From positions 2,059,501-2,123,500 of the forward strand of contig NZ_CP090066.1 of assembly GCF_021391535.1 (NCBI RefSeq): a DNA stretch of 64,000 nt, given 5' to 3'. The notes under the pieces are model-generated. The model was not told where the DNA came from, ran no database searches, and was given only the letters and a program-made list of their open reading frames with translations. Both the position numbers and the translations under genes were made by a program. The stretch comes from Aurantimonas sp. HBX-1. Lineage in GTDB: Bacteria; Pseudomonadota; Alphaproteobacteria; Rhizobiales; Rhizobiaceae. Shown in pieces: positions 33,491 to 41,422 of this stretch; the stretch's first letter is position 1; every line of letters starts with the position of its first letter.

Positions 33491-35587
33491 TTGCGGCAGG
33501 TCACAGTTCGCGGATGTGCAGCTTTATGCGCAGGCGCTGCGGCGCTCTTCATCCCGGTTGCCGGAGCCTATGCTGACCAAGTCGTACCGGACGACCAGAT
33601 CGTCCAAGGAAGCCTATGTGTCGGGCTCGACTGCGTAGACAATGAAATCTTTGGCTTCAACACGATTGTCGTAAAGGAAAATAACACACGAATCTATTTC
33701 GACGACACGAGCACGTCTGCCGGCTTTGCTGCCAACGACTGGGCGCTAGTGGCAAACGATTCGGTGTCCGGCGGCGCCAGCTATTTCGGAATCCAGGATG
33801 CGACGTCCGGTAGGATGGTCTTCCGCGTGGACGCCGGCGCGCCGCAGGACGCACTCCACGTCAGCAGCTTGGGAAACCTCGGCCTCGGAACGTCCACTCC
33901 GGCCCTCGGGCTGCACATCGCGCGTAGCGACACGCCTGCGATCCGCCTCGAGCAGACCAACGCGGGCGGCTTCACGGCCCAGACTTGGGACATCGGCGCC
34001 AACGAGGCAAATTTCTTCGTACGCGACCTGACAGGCGGCAGCCGACTTCCTTTCCGCATCCGGCCGGGCGCGCCGACTAGCAGCCTCGACATCGCAGCCA
34101 GCGGTGACGTCGGCATCGGAACGGCCTCCCCCGGCAGCGAGCTGCATGTATACGGAGCATCCAGCGCCGACACGTCTGTAACGATAGGCACTTCCTCTGC
34201 AGCCAGTAGCGACGGGCTGAACGTCGGCTATCTCGGCGCGACCTACGGCACCGGCACCTCGATGATCAATGCTCATTCCACTTCCGGCAACGGCGGCAGG
34301 CTCCTGCTCGCCACGGACGGGGTCACCCGCCTGACCCTCGACGGGGCCGGCAATGTTGGAATCGGCACTGACGCGCCCGTCGCGGGGCTCGACGTCGTCG
34401 GCTCCATCCGCTTCGCGTCACTCCAGGGTTGTTCATCGGGCATCGGCACAAACGCCTCGGGCGACCTCGCCTGCATCTCTGGGGGAGGCAGCGGCACGCC
34501 ACCCTCTTCTGGGGGAGGCAGCGGCACGCCGCCCTCTTCCGGGGGAGGCAGCGGCACGCCGCTCTATTACGTCACAACCGCTTCTGGGACGCAGCCGACC
34601 GCCAGCGGTTCCAATTCCACCGCGGCAGGCTCAGGGAGCACTGCGAGCGGCTCGAACGCTTATGCCAGCGGCACCAACAACCAGTCGCAGGGAGACGACT
34701 CCACAGTCGTTGGCTCCAACAACATCGTAACCGGGAACCGCAGCGGTGCCTTCGGCACTGGCAATACCGTTAACGGAGATGGCACCTACGCCATCGGCGA
34801 CCCCAACCTAGTCAACGGCAACCGCACCTTCGTCTACGGTGACGACAACACCGTCAACGCCGCGAACACGGTCGGTTTCGGTGATGACGTGAAGGTCTTC
34901 GGCTCGAACAACGTTCTCGCGGGCACCGCTAGTGCCTCCGGCTCATTGCTGATCGGCACGGGCAGCTCAGTCAACGCGGCCAATGCCGTTGCGCTCGGCA
35001 ACGCTACGAGGGTGACCGGCGCAAGCGGCGTCGCAATTGGTCAAGGCGCATCTGCGGGCGGCGCCGGTGCCGTTGCAGTAGGCGCCGGTGCGAGCGCGGG
35101 GTACGCCGGCTCGTCCGCCTACGGCGCAGGCGCGGTGGCCTCGCGCGAGAATCAGCAGGTGTTTGGAACCGCAGGAAACACCTACACAGCGCCGGGTATC
35201 ACGTCCGCAGCCAGCACGGCTGCGCAGGCGGGCGCAGTCAGCATCGTCACCACCGATCCGGGCGGAAACCTCGCGTCCGCAAGCCCTTGGGATTTCGGCT
35301 TTGCAAGCGCAAGCGATTTGGACCGCCTAAGCTCCCGCATCGACAACGTAGGCAAGCACGCCAATTCTGGTGTCGCAATGGCGATGGCCCTTGCCGGTGC
35401 GCCAACGGTACTGCCGGATGAGAATTTCGTGACCACGATAAACTGGGGCGCGTTCGAAGGGGCCAACGCCTTCGCGCTCAGCGCCGGTGCGCGCATCAAT
35501 TCGCGCCTCCAGGTCAACGGCGGCGTCGCCTATGATCCGGATCAACACCTCACCGGGGGCCGCGTTGGCGTCAGGATGAGCTGGTAG
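33491..35587 (+). CDS. Trimeric autotransporter-like adhesin (YadA type)
   Basis: About 698 residues from a TTG at 33491; GGGGAGGG lies eight bases upstream and this start gives a proper signal peptide (RGCAALCAGAAALFIPVAGAYA). Residues about 110-310 have repeats of the LGLGTSTPALGLHI / VGIGTASPGSELHV type, seen in tail-fibre-like and surface proteins. A Gly/Ser/Pro linker with three SGGGSGTPPS units follows (330-360). A YadA-like head with many SGSNSTAAGSGSTASG and GNTVNG/AIG motifs covers about 370-566. The C-terminal 90 residues resemble a YadA beta-barrel anchor (NSGVAMAMALAGAP ... GGRVGVRMSW). It should attach cells to surfaces or to each other. The stalk is short. Confidence 0.85.
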   Translation: MRQVTVRGCAALCAGAAALFIPVAGAYADQVVPDDQIVQGSLCVGLDCVDNEIFGFNTIVVKENNTRIYFDDTSTSAGFAANDWALVANDSVSGGASYFGIQDATSGRMVFRVDAGAPQDALHVSSLGNLGLGTSTPALGLHIARSDTPAIRLEQTNAGGFTAQTWDIGANEANFFVRDLTGGSRLPFRIRPGAPTSSLDIAASGDVGIGTASPGSELHVYGASSADTSVTIGTSSAASSDGLNVGYLGATYGTGTSMINAHSTSGNGGRLLLATDGVTRLTLDGAGNVGIGTDAPVAGLDVVGSIRFASLQGCSSGIGTNASGDLACISGGGSGTPPSSGGGSGTPPSSGGGSGTPLYYVTTASGTQPTASGSNSTAAGSGSTASGSNAYASGTNNQSQGDDSTVVGSNNIVTGNRSGAFGTGNTVNGDGTYAIGDPNLVNGNRTFVYGDDNTVNAANTVGFGDDVKVFGSNNVLAGTASASGSLLIGTGSSVNAANAVALGNATRVTGASGVAIGQGASAGGAGAVAVGAGASAGYAGSSAYGAGAVASRENQQVFGTAGNTYTAPGITSAASTAAQAGAVSIVTTDPGGNLASASPWDFGFASASDLDRLSSRIDNVGKHANSGVAMAMALAGAPTVLPDENFVTTINWGAFEGANAFALSAGARINSRLQVNGGVAYDPDQHLTGGRVGVRMSW
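34478..34567 (+). repeat. 30-bp x 3 tandem repeat in the adhesin linker
   Basis: Units begin at 34478, 34508 and 34538, each starting TCTGGGGGAGGCAGCGGCAC (TCC in the third), and encode SGGGSGTPPS. Copies 1 and 2 differ by one base and copy 3 diverges at its end. Confidence 0.93.
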
Positions 35588-35603
35588 CCCGGACCGGCGG
35601 AGA

Positions 35604-36164
35604 ATGATGATCACAATGTTCCTGAGAAGGCGGATGGCCATTCTGGCAGCGGCGCTAGTCGTCTGCGCCGGCACGCCGTCTCTCGCCCAGGAACAGGCGC
35701 GCGATGAGAAGGTGGAGACGCCGGACGCCGCAGCCGGCTGGCCCGCGAACGCCGCGCAGTCGGTCTACCTCGTGCGCAGCACAATGACAGCGCTGCATCA
35801 GGCGGTCGAGACGGGTAACTTCACCGTGCTGAGGGATCTCGGTTCGCCGCGCTTTCGCGAGGAAAGCACGGCGGCCGACTTGGCTTTCAACTTCCAGCCC
35901 CTGAAGCGGACAGGAGTCGACCTGACGGCCACCGCCGTCATCACGCCCCAACTCTCCACCGCACCGTTCCTCGACGCGCAAAAGCAGTTGCATCTGGTAG
36001 GCTTTTTCCCGAGCCAGCCCTTGGAGATAGACTTCGATCTGACGTTCGAGAACGTCGCTAACCGCTGGCGCGTCTCCTCGATAGCCGTCACGACCGCTCC
36101 CGCGCCAAAGAGGTCGCAGCCGGATAACGAGGCTGAGAGCGCGCCGCCAAAGCAGCAACCGTAG
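35604..36164 (+). CDS. Small periplasmic protein behind the adhesin
   Basis: A 186-residue protein with a signal peptide (RRMAILAAALVVCAGTPSLAQ) and a compact domain that looks like an SnoaL/NTF2-type fold (VYLVRSTMTALHQAVETGNF, VLRDLGSPRFRE, then LHLVGFFPSQPLEIDFDLTFE and WRVSSIAV). The Pro/Lys-rich tail is disordered. It starts 17 bases behind the adhesin stop, with GGAG just upstream, so the two are probably co-transcribed. A helper role in adhesin export or folding is possible but unproven. Confidence 0.75.
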   Translation: MMITMFLRRRMAILAAALVVCAGTPSLAQEQARDEKVETPDAAAGWPANAAQSVYLVRSTMTALHQAVETGNFTVLRDLGSPRFREESTAADLAFNFQPLKRTGVDLTATAVITPQLSTAPFLDAQKQLHLVGFFPSQPLEIDFDLTFENVANRWRVSSIAVTTAPAPKRSQPDNEAESAPPKQQP

Positions 36165-36426
36165 CGCTCCAGCCGAACTCGTCCCAAGCCATGAAAGTTG
36201 AATTCGATCTTGTGCACGCCGTGGGCCCACTTCTGCCACCGGTGGGCGAGTCAATCCACCCTGCGCTTCACGGGCGGTGATCGCCGTTCACCAAGATTGA
36301 TCGCCGAAACGCCTGCAAAATCCGTCAGTTGAGCTTTTGCTTGGCGCGGTGTGACGCGGCTAACACCATCGCTCTTTGCGATCGCGCTAGAGGAGATCAT
36401 CCGAGATCTTCCGAAGAGCCAAGCCG

Positions 36427-36564
36427 ATGCAAACCGACAACGTCAAGCCGGAAGCCCCGCGCAAGAAGCCGCCGCTGAGCCCCGAAGACCGTCACGACCC
36501 GTTCGACAGCCGGTCGAAGTCCCCGGCCAACGACAATGGCTGGGACGACAGCTTCCATCACTGA
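36427..36564 (+). CDS. Very small hydrophilic protein (45 aa)
   Basis: ATG at 36427 opens a 45-residue frame (MQTDNVKPEAPRKKPPLSPE, then DRHDPFDSRSKSPANDNGWD, ending DSFHH). It is charged, Pro-rich and probably disordered. A GAAGAG stretch lies about ten bases upstream. Codon use looks genuine and the sequence is of the kind found as small unannotated proteins in Rhizobiales. It is shorter than most gene finders accept. Confidence 0.5.
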   Translation: MQTDNVKPEAPRKKPPLSPEDRHDPFDSRSKSPANDNGWDDSFHH

Positions 36565-36641
36565 CGGCTTCCGGCCTTCCCCGCCGGCGACTTCGGGCAA
36601 GTCGTGTCGCGTGACCCGCCGGAAAAGCCGCGGGGGCGCGG

Positions 36642-37583
36642 TCAGGCCTCCGGCAGATGCGACCGCAGGGCCTGGCGTTTCAGCCGCATGGCTTCCGGCA
36701 GCGTCGCGATCAGGTGGTCGACGAGCACCTTGACGGCCGGCAGCATGCCGCGTCGCGACGTGAACAGGATGTGCATCGTCGTATCGCCCGCATGGAACGC
36801 CGGCAGTACCCGCCGCAGCCTGCCGGAAGCCAGGGCTTCGTGGCAGAGCGCCTCGGGCAGTATCGCGACGCCGAGCCCTTCGACCGCCGCTTCGCGAAGC
36901 ACCGCAAACTCGTTGCAGATGATCCGCGGCTCGTGGCGGACGCGCGTGGGCACGCCGTCGCGGTCGTAGAGCTCCCAGACGTCGTGATCGGCGGTCTTGG
37001 CGTAGGTGATGGTGGGGACTGCCGCGAGGTCCGCCGGCGCCGCGATCGGCGGATGGGCGGCGAGGAATTCCGGGCTCGCCACCAGCACGATGCCGACCGG
37101 TCCCAGCCGGCGAGCGATGAGGTCGCGGCTTTGGTCCAGGCCGGGGTTGGCGCGGATCACCACATCGACGCGCTCGGCAAGGAGATCGACCTGCTCCAGC
37201 GAGACGAGAAGCTGCATCCGGACCTTCGGAAAGGCGGCGAAGAAGGCCGGCATCACCCCCGCCAGCGTCTCCTCGCCGAAGCCCGGCGGGCACCCGACCC
37301 GCACCAGGCCGCGCGGTTCGGCGTTGAGAGCCTGGGCGACCTCCTCGGCCGCCTCGACCTCGTTCATCGCGGCGCGGCAGTGGGCATAGAACGCCGCCCC
37401 GACGGCGGTCATGTCGAGGCGTCGGGCCGAGCGTTCGAGGAGCCGGACGTCGAGCCGCCGCTCCAGGCCGGCGACGCGGCGGCTGAGCTTGGACTTCGGG
37501 ATGCGCAGCGCCCGGCTCGCGGCGGCAAAACCGCCGTGGCGTACCACGGCTTCGAAGTAGAGCATGTCGTCGAGACTGGTCAT
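36642..37583 (-). CDS. LysR-family transcriptional regulator
   Basis: A 313-residue regulator from the ATG at 37583. The winged helix-turn-helix is clear (MLYFEAVVRHGGFAAASRAL, KSKLSRRVAGLERRLDVRLL). The C-terminal co-inducer domain covers about 90-300 (GLVRVGCPPGFGEETLAGV, DVVIRANPGLDQS). The RRLDMTAVG motif and overall layout fit the CrgA/PecT-type subgroup. No obvious target divergent gene: the next gene upstream, at 37732, is a small exported protein on the opposite strand and may be controlled by it. Confidence 0.93.
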   Translation of the reverse strand: MTSLDDMLYFEAVVRHGGFAAASRALRIPKSKLSRRVAGLERRLDVRLLERSARRLDMTAVGAAFYAHCRAAMNEVEAAEEVAQALNAEPRGLVRVGCPPGFGEETLAGVMPAFFAAFPKVRMQLLVSLEQVDLLAERVDVVIRANPGLDQSRDLIARRLGPVGIVLVASPEFLAAHPPIAAPADLAAVPTITYAKTADHDVWELYDRDGVPTRVRHEPRIICNEFAVLREAAVEGLGVAILPEALCHEALASGRLRRVLPAFHAGDTTMHILFTSRRGMLPAVKVLVDHLIATLPEAMRLKRQALRSHLPEA

Positions 37584-37731
37584 GACGTCGTTCTGCCAGT
37601 GGAACGGCAAGTCCTGCAAGCCACACCTACCGGGACGATTTGGAGGGGATTAACTCTGTTGCACCGCACGCGAGAAGAAGGGTGGCTACGAGCCAGCCCA
37701 TCGCCGGTGCGAAACCGAAAGGACGATCATC

Positions 37732-38025
37732 ATGAAGACGCTTCCGCTCATCGCAGCCAGCCTTGCCGTCGTGGTCGGCGCCGTGAACCCGGCCGCCGCG
37801 CAGTTCGCCTCGACGGGCGACGGGATCTTCGGCAATTTCTACGCCACCGACCGGAACGCCGAGACGAAGGATTCCACGACGCCGCGTCCTTTGGCCTACC
37901 AGTCACAGTCGCAGGCGCAGTCGAAGACCGGGGCCACCGTCGAGATCGACAGCCGGGCACCGCTCCAGGCGGCCGGTCCCTGGACGCCCCCCTGGAAGCG
38001 CTCCGTGGAGAAGACCGACCGCTGA
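37732..38025 (+). CDS. Small exported protein
   Basis: A 97-residue protein with a clear signal peptide (MKTLPLIAASLAVVVGAVNPAAAQ) and AAAGGAC upstream of the ATG. The mature part (FASTGDGIFGNFYATDRNAE ... WTPPWKRSVEKTDR) is polar, with Gln/Ser repeats and no cysteines. It diverges from the LysR gene and is followed by a good terminator. I do not recognise a family. Confidence 0.72.
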   Translation: MKTLPLIAASLAVVVGAVNPAAAQFASTGDGIFGNFYATDRNAETKDSTTPRPLAYQSQSQAQSKTGATVEIDSRAPLQAAGPWTPPWKRSVEKTDR

Positions 38026-38046
38026 CGGCGTAGCGAGTTAGAATCA

Positions 38047-38083
38047 GGCGCTCCGGGTAATTCCCCCCGGAGCGCCTTTTCTG
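38047..38083 (+). terminator. Rho-independent terminator
   Basis: An eleven-base-pair perfect stem GGCGCTCCGGG / CCCGGAGCGCC (38047-38057 with 38066-38076) is followed by TTTTCT. It closes the transcript of the small exported protein at 37732-38025. Confidence 0.88.
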
Positions 38084-38120
38084 GCTTGACGATGTTCCTG
38101 GTTTGTTCCAGTTCGCGGGA

Positions 38121-38375
38121 ATGGTGGCGAAACGGACTGTGGGCGAAGCCGCCCGGGCGGAAATGCTGGTGACGGCCCGGTGCCGGGGATGCGGCCATGC
38201 GGCGTCGTTCCTGGCGAGCGACCTCGCCAGCGTGACCGATCCCGGGCTTGCGCTGGATCGCCTGCCGTTCCGTTGCCGCGAATGCCGGCAGCGCGACTGC
38301 GAGGTGAGCGCCGAGGAGATCGAGCGGGACCGCCGGCCGGGAATCGTCATCTGGCGGCCGACCCGGCTACGCTGA
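38121..38375 (+). CDS. Small zinc-ribbon protein
   Basis: An 84-residue protein. Two CxxC pairs (CRGCGHAASF near residue 21 and CRECRQRDCEV near 51) suggest a zinc ribbon, with a helical region between. Start taken at the ATG at 38121; the frame is open to a TTG at 38103 and neither has a strong ribosome-binding site. Possibly a nucleic-acid or protein-binding adaptor; no family is named. Confidence 0.6.
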   Translation: MVAKRTVGEAARAEMLVTARCRGCGHAASFLASDLASVTDPGLALDRLPFRCRECRQRDCEVSAEEIERDRRPGIVIWRPTRLR

Positions 38376-38382
38376 TGGACCC

Positions 38383-38730
38383 TCAGTCCGCGCGGCGGCC
38401 GGGTTCGCGTGCCGGGCCGGCAACGTCGGAGCCTAGGTCCGGGGCACTGCCCTTCGTCCTGCCATTGGCCCGCCAGCGGCCCCATCGCACGGTCGTGCGG
38501 CGTCGGGCGCGGCGCACCGCGGCGAAGTCGACCGAGAGGATGATCAGGCCGAGCGGGACCATCCAGAAGCCGAGAATCGGCAGGAACCCGAGAATGCCCC
38601 CGACGATCAGGGCAATGCCCAGGCCGACGCGCGTCGCCCGGTTGGCGGGCAGCACGAAAGCCCTGCCGAAAAGCCGGATACTCTGCGGCCCTGCACCGGG
38701 CGTCATCGGCTCCCTTTCGCGATCAGACAT
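38383..38730 (-). CDS. Small membrane protein, PGPGW-like
   Basis: A 115-residue protein from the ATG at 38730. Two close membrane segments (VGLGIALIVGGILGFLPIL and FWMVPLGLIILSVDF) are followed by a strongly basic stretch (RRARRRTTVRWGRWR). The pair resembles the PGPGW-type transmembrane family. It converges with the zinc-ribbon gene, with stops seven bases apart. Confidence 0.65.
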   Translation of the reverse strand: MSDREREPMTPGAGPQSIRLFGRAFVLPANRATRVGLGIALIVGGILGFLPILGFWMVPLGLIILSVDFAAVRRARRRTTVRWGRWRANGRTKGSAPDLGSDVAGPAREPGRRAD

Positions 38731-38903
38731 GCTTACGCCGGGCGCCTGCCCGTCCTTCCATTCGTCGTTGCCTGTCACATGGTGTCGGCAGGCGCCGGAA
38801 CAAAACATGGCGGATCGCTGGCAGGCCCGGTTTTTTACCCCGCGCGGCTTGGCAAGCCCGGTACAGCTTTGCTATAGGCACGCCAACGCTGAGACATGCG
38901 TAT

Positions 38904-38978
38904 TCCCCGGTAGCTCAGTGGTAGAGCACTCGACTGTTAATCGATCGGTCGCTGGTTCGAATCCGGCCCGGGGAGCCA
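38904..38978 (+). tRNA. tRNA-Asn (GTT)
   Basis: A 75-base tRNA with CCA encoded. Acceptor arms TCCCCGG and CCGGGGA pair. The anticodon loop CTGTTAA gives GTT, and the T arm has GGTTCGAATCC. The D arm is AGCTCAGTGGTAGAGC. Confidence 0.96.
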
Positions 38979-39107
38979 CCTTCCAATTTCATCGCTGATC
39001 GGACGTCACGTCTGCCGCGAATCGCCGGCGGCGGGCAACGCTTTGTCGCACCCGCCTCGCCCTTCCCCGCGCCTGCCACAGCTTAGGCGGCGACGAGAGG
39101 GAGCGGC

Positions 39108-40577
39108 ATGAGCACTGACGATCAACAGACGAACGACCGACGGCCGATCGTCGTCTGGCTGCGCGACGACCTGCGTCTCGACGACAATCCCGCGCTGGCG
39201 GAGGCCGCCGATTCCGGCCGGCCCGTGGTGCCGCTCTACGTTCTCGACGAGGAATCTCCCGGGATCCGCCCGCTCGGCGGCGCACATCGATGGTGGCTGC
39301 ATTATTCGCTGGAGGCCTTTGCCCGGTCGCTGCAGGCAATCGGGGCGGATCTGATGCTTCGCCGCGGCAGGGCCGACGTCGAGGTGGCTGACGTCATCCG
39401 GTCGGTCGGCGCCGGCGCTCTCCTGTTCAACCGGCGCTACGACGAGGCCGGGCGGGACGTCGACAAGGCCGTGGCCGACGCCCTCTCGGGCGACGTCGCC
39501 GTCAGGGGCTTCACCGCGAACATCCTGCACCGGCCGGAGAAGGTCGCGACGAAGACCGGCGGCTACTACAAGGTCTACACGCCGTTCTGGAAGAACATCT
39601 CCGAGACCGAGCCGCGCGATCCGATCGACGCGCCGCGCCGCCTGCGTGCGCCGGATGAATGGCCGCGCTCCGACCGACTCGCCGACTGGCAGCTCCGTCC
39701 GACCCGGCCCGACTGGTCGGGCGGGCTGGCAGCGTTCTGGGAGATCGGCGAGGCGGCGGCGCAGCGGCGCTTCGCGACCTTCTGCGAGGAGCGTCTCGGC
39801 ACCTACGACGACGGGCGGGAGCGCATGGCCATCGACGCCACGTCGCGCATGTCGGCGCATCTGCGCTGGGGCGAGATCTCGCCCTACCGCCTCTGGCACA
39901 CGGCAAGCAGCCACGCCGCCGAGGACGAGACGATCCGGCCGGAGGCGATCCGCACCTTCCGCAAGGAGCTCGCCTGGCGGGATTTCAGCTATCATCTGCT
40001 CTACCATTTCGGCCCGCTCGGCAGCCGGAACTTCAACGCCCGTTTCGACCGGTTCCCCTGGGAATCGGACCCCACTGCCCTGCGGGCATGGCACAAGGGC
40101 ATGACCGGCTATCCGATCGTCGACGCCGGCATGCGCCAGCTCTGGCAGACCGGCTGGATGCACAACCGGGTGCGGATGATCGTCGGCTCGTTTCTGACCA
40201 AGGACCTCTTGATCGACTGGCGGAAAGGCGAGGAATGGTTCTGGGACACGCTGGTCGACGGCGACGTCGCGTCCAACAGCGCGCAATGGCAGTGGATCGC
40301 CGGCTCGGGCGCCGACGCGCAGCCGTTCTTCCGGATCTTCAACCCGGTCACCCAGAGCGAGAAGTTCGACCCCGACGGCGCCTATATCCGCCAGTACGTC
40401 CCGGAGCTGAAGGACCTGCCGGCCCGCGCCATCCATGCGCCCTGGGAAGCCGCGGCGGGCACGCTCGAAGCGGCGGGGGTGGTTCTCGGCAAGACCTATC
40501 CGGCGCCGATCGTCGACCACGGCAAGGCGCGTGCGCGTGCCCTCTCGGCCTACAGCGCGGTACGCGGAGCGGCGTGA
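39108..40577 (+). CDS. phrB: Deoxyribodipyrimidine photolyase
   Basis: A 489-residue light-driven repair enzyme for cyclobutane pyrimidine dimers. The N-terminal alpha/beta domain (VVWLRDDLRLDDNPAL) would bind the antenna pigment. The C-terminal FAD domain is intact: TSRMSAHLRWGEISPYRLW, ELAWRDFSYHLLYHFG, GYPIVDAGMRQLWQTGWMHN, and the electron-path region WFWDTLVDGDVASNSAQWQW. Length and motifs match class I bacterial enzymes. It stands behind tRNA-Asn and has no obvious operon partner. Confidence 0.94.
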   Translation: MSTDDQQTNDRRPIVVWLRDDLRLDDNPALAEAADSGRPVVPLYVLDEESPGIRPLGGAHRWWLHYSLEAFARSLQAIGADLMLRRGRADVEVADVIRSVGAGALLFNRRYDEAGRDVDKAVADALSGDVAVRGFTANILHRPEKVATKTGGYYKVYTPFWKNISETEPRDPIDAPRRLRAPDEWPRSDRLADWQLRPTRPDWSGGLAAFWEIGEAAAQRRFATFCEERLGTYDDGRERMAIDATSRMSAHLRWGEISPYRLWHTASSHAAEDETIRPEAIRTFRKELAWRDFSYHLLYHFGPLGSRNFNARFDRFPWESDPTALRAWHKGMTGYPIVDAGMRQLWQTGWMHNRVRMIVGSFLTKDLLIDWRKGEEWFWDTLVDGDVASNSAQWQWIAGSGADAQPFFRIFNPVTQSEKFDPDGAYIRQYVPELKDLPARAIHAPWEAAAGTLEAAGVVLGKTYPAPIVDHGKARARALSAYSAVRGAA

Positions 40578-40699
40578 TCGGCCGGGGTGCCGGAGCAGCC
40601 GACGCGACAATGCGGCACGGGTCCCCTAGATAGGGAGAGGATCCGTCGCGCCGCTCAGCTGAGTCGGGCGTGTCGCCAACAGCAGGGACAAGCACCGGC

Positions 40700-40972
40700 A
40701 TGGACGATATCGACTTCACCTTACCCGCGGACATCTTCTGGGCGAGGTCCGCCCGGCGCGTGCTTCCGAAGGGCGGCCTGGCGCATCAGCGCTTCGACAC
40801 GCTGGCGGATGCCATCTGCCACGTGATGCAGGGCGACGAGACGCCCCGCTACAGCCTGTCGATCGACACGGACGATGCGTCCTTCACCCTCTCGGAAATC
40901 GAGGAAATCTTCAAAAGCGAGCCGTTCGCGCCTTATCGGCAGGGTGCCGAAGCGGCAGCGCCGGCCAAATAG
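40700..40972 (+). CDS. Small hypothetical protein
   Basis: A 90-residue protein from the ATG at 40700 (frame open to 40670). The sequence (MDDIDFTLPADIFWARSARR, HQRFDTLADAICHVMQGDET, SFTLSEIEEIFKSEPFAPYR) has no membrane segment and looks like a small alpha/beta cytoplasmic protein. I know similar short genes in Rhizobiales but no function. Confidence 0.65.
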   Translation: MDDIDFTLPADIFWARSARRVLPKGGLAHQRFDTLADAICHVMQGDETPRYSLSIDTDDASFTLSEIEEIFKSEPFAPYRQGAEAAAPAK

Positions 40973-41087
40973 GCACGAGATGCTCCCACCACGGCGGGCC
41001 GAGCCGGAGCGGCGAGACACAGCCGCCGGTGTCGTCCGAGGCAATGACGGCAGCGCCGGCACGCGGCAGGAAGTACAGGCAACCGCG

Positions 41088-41276
41088 ATGGACACGGGCA
41101 AACCGCGTCTCTTCGACAGCTATTCCGGCGACCATGTCGCCCATGTGCTGGACTCGCTAGAGCGCCGCATCGAGGCCGACGCGCACCAGGCGCCGACGAG
41201 CGAATTCCACAAGGGTCGGCTCGCGGCGATCATCGAGCTGCGGCGCATCCTCTCGGAAGCCCACTACCGGGAATAA
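41088..41276 (+). CDS. Small hypothetical protein (62 aa)
   Basis: ATG at 41088 gives 62 residues (MDTGKPRLFDSYSGDHVAHV, LDSLERRIEADAHQAPTSEF, HKGRLAAIIELRRILSEAHY). It is helical and charged. Upstream codons in the same frame read as shadow sequence, so the internal ATG is preferred; a GGAAG lies upstream, rather far from it. Function unknown. Confidence 0.55.
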   Translation: MDTGKPRLFDSYSGDHVAHVLDSLERRIEADAHQAPTSEFHKGRLAAIIELRRILSEAHYRE

Positions 41277-41422
41277 CCGGCAACCGGACAGCGAGCGCCC
41301 CGGCCGGCCATGGTCCCGGGCGCACTGCGAGCCCGTCGCGCGGTGTGCGCCGCGACGTTGACAGGCTCCGGCTAAAGGCGTCATTTGCCCGGGTTACGTA
41401 TCGTCATCGCAGCTAGAAAATC

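Noticed and set aside
35655..36254. 199-codon minus-strand frame opposite the small periplasmic protein
   Set aside because: The plus-strand frame has a signal peptide and a ribosome-binding site close behind the adhesin; the minus frame has neither.
39006..40610. 534-codon minus-strand frame opposite the photolyase
   Set aside because: The photolyase frame has all family motifs; the opposite frame is an Arg/Val/Asp-rich shadow.
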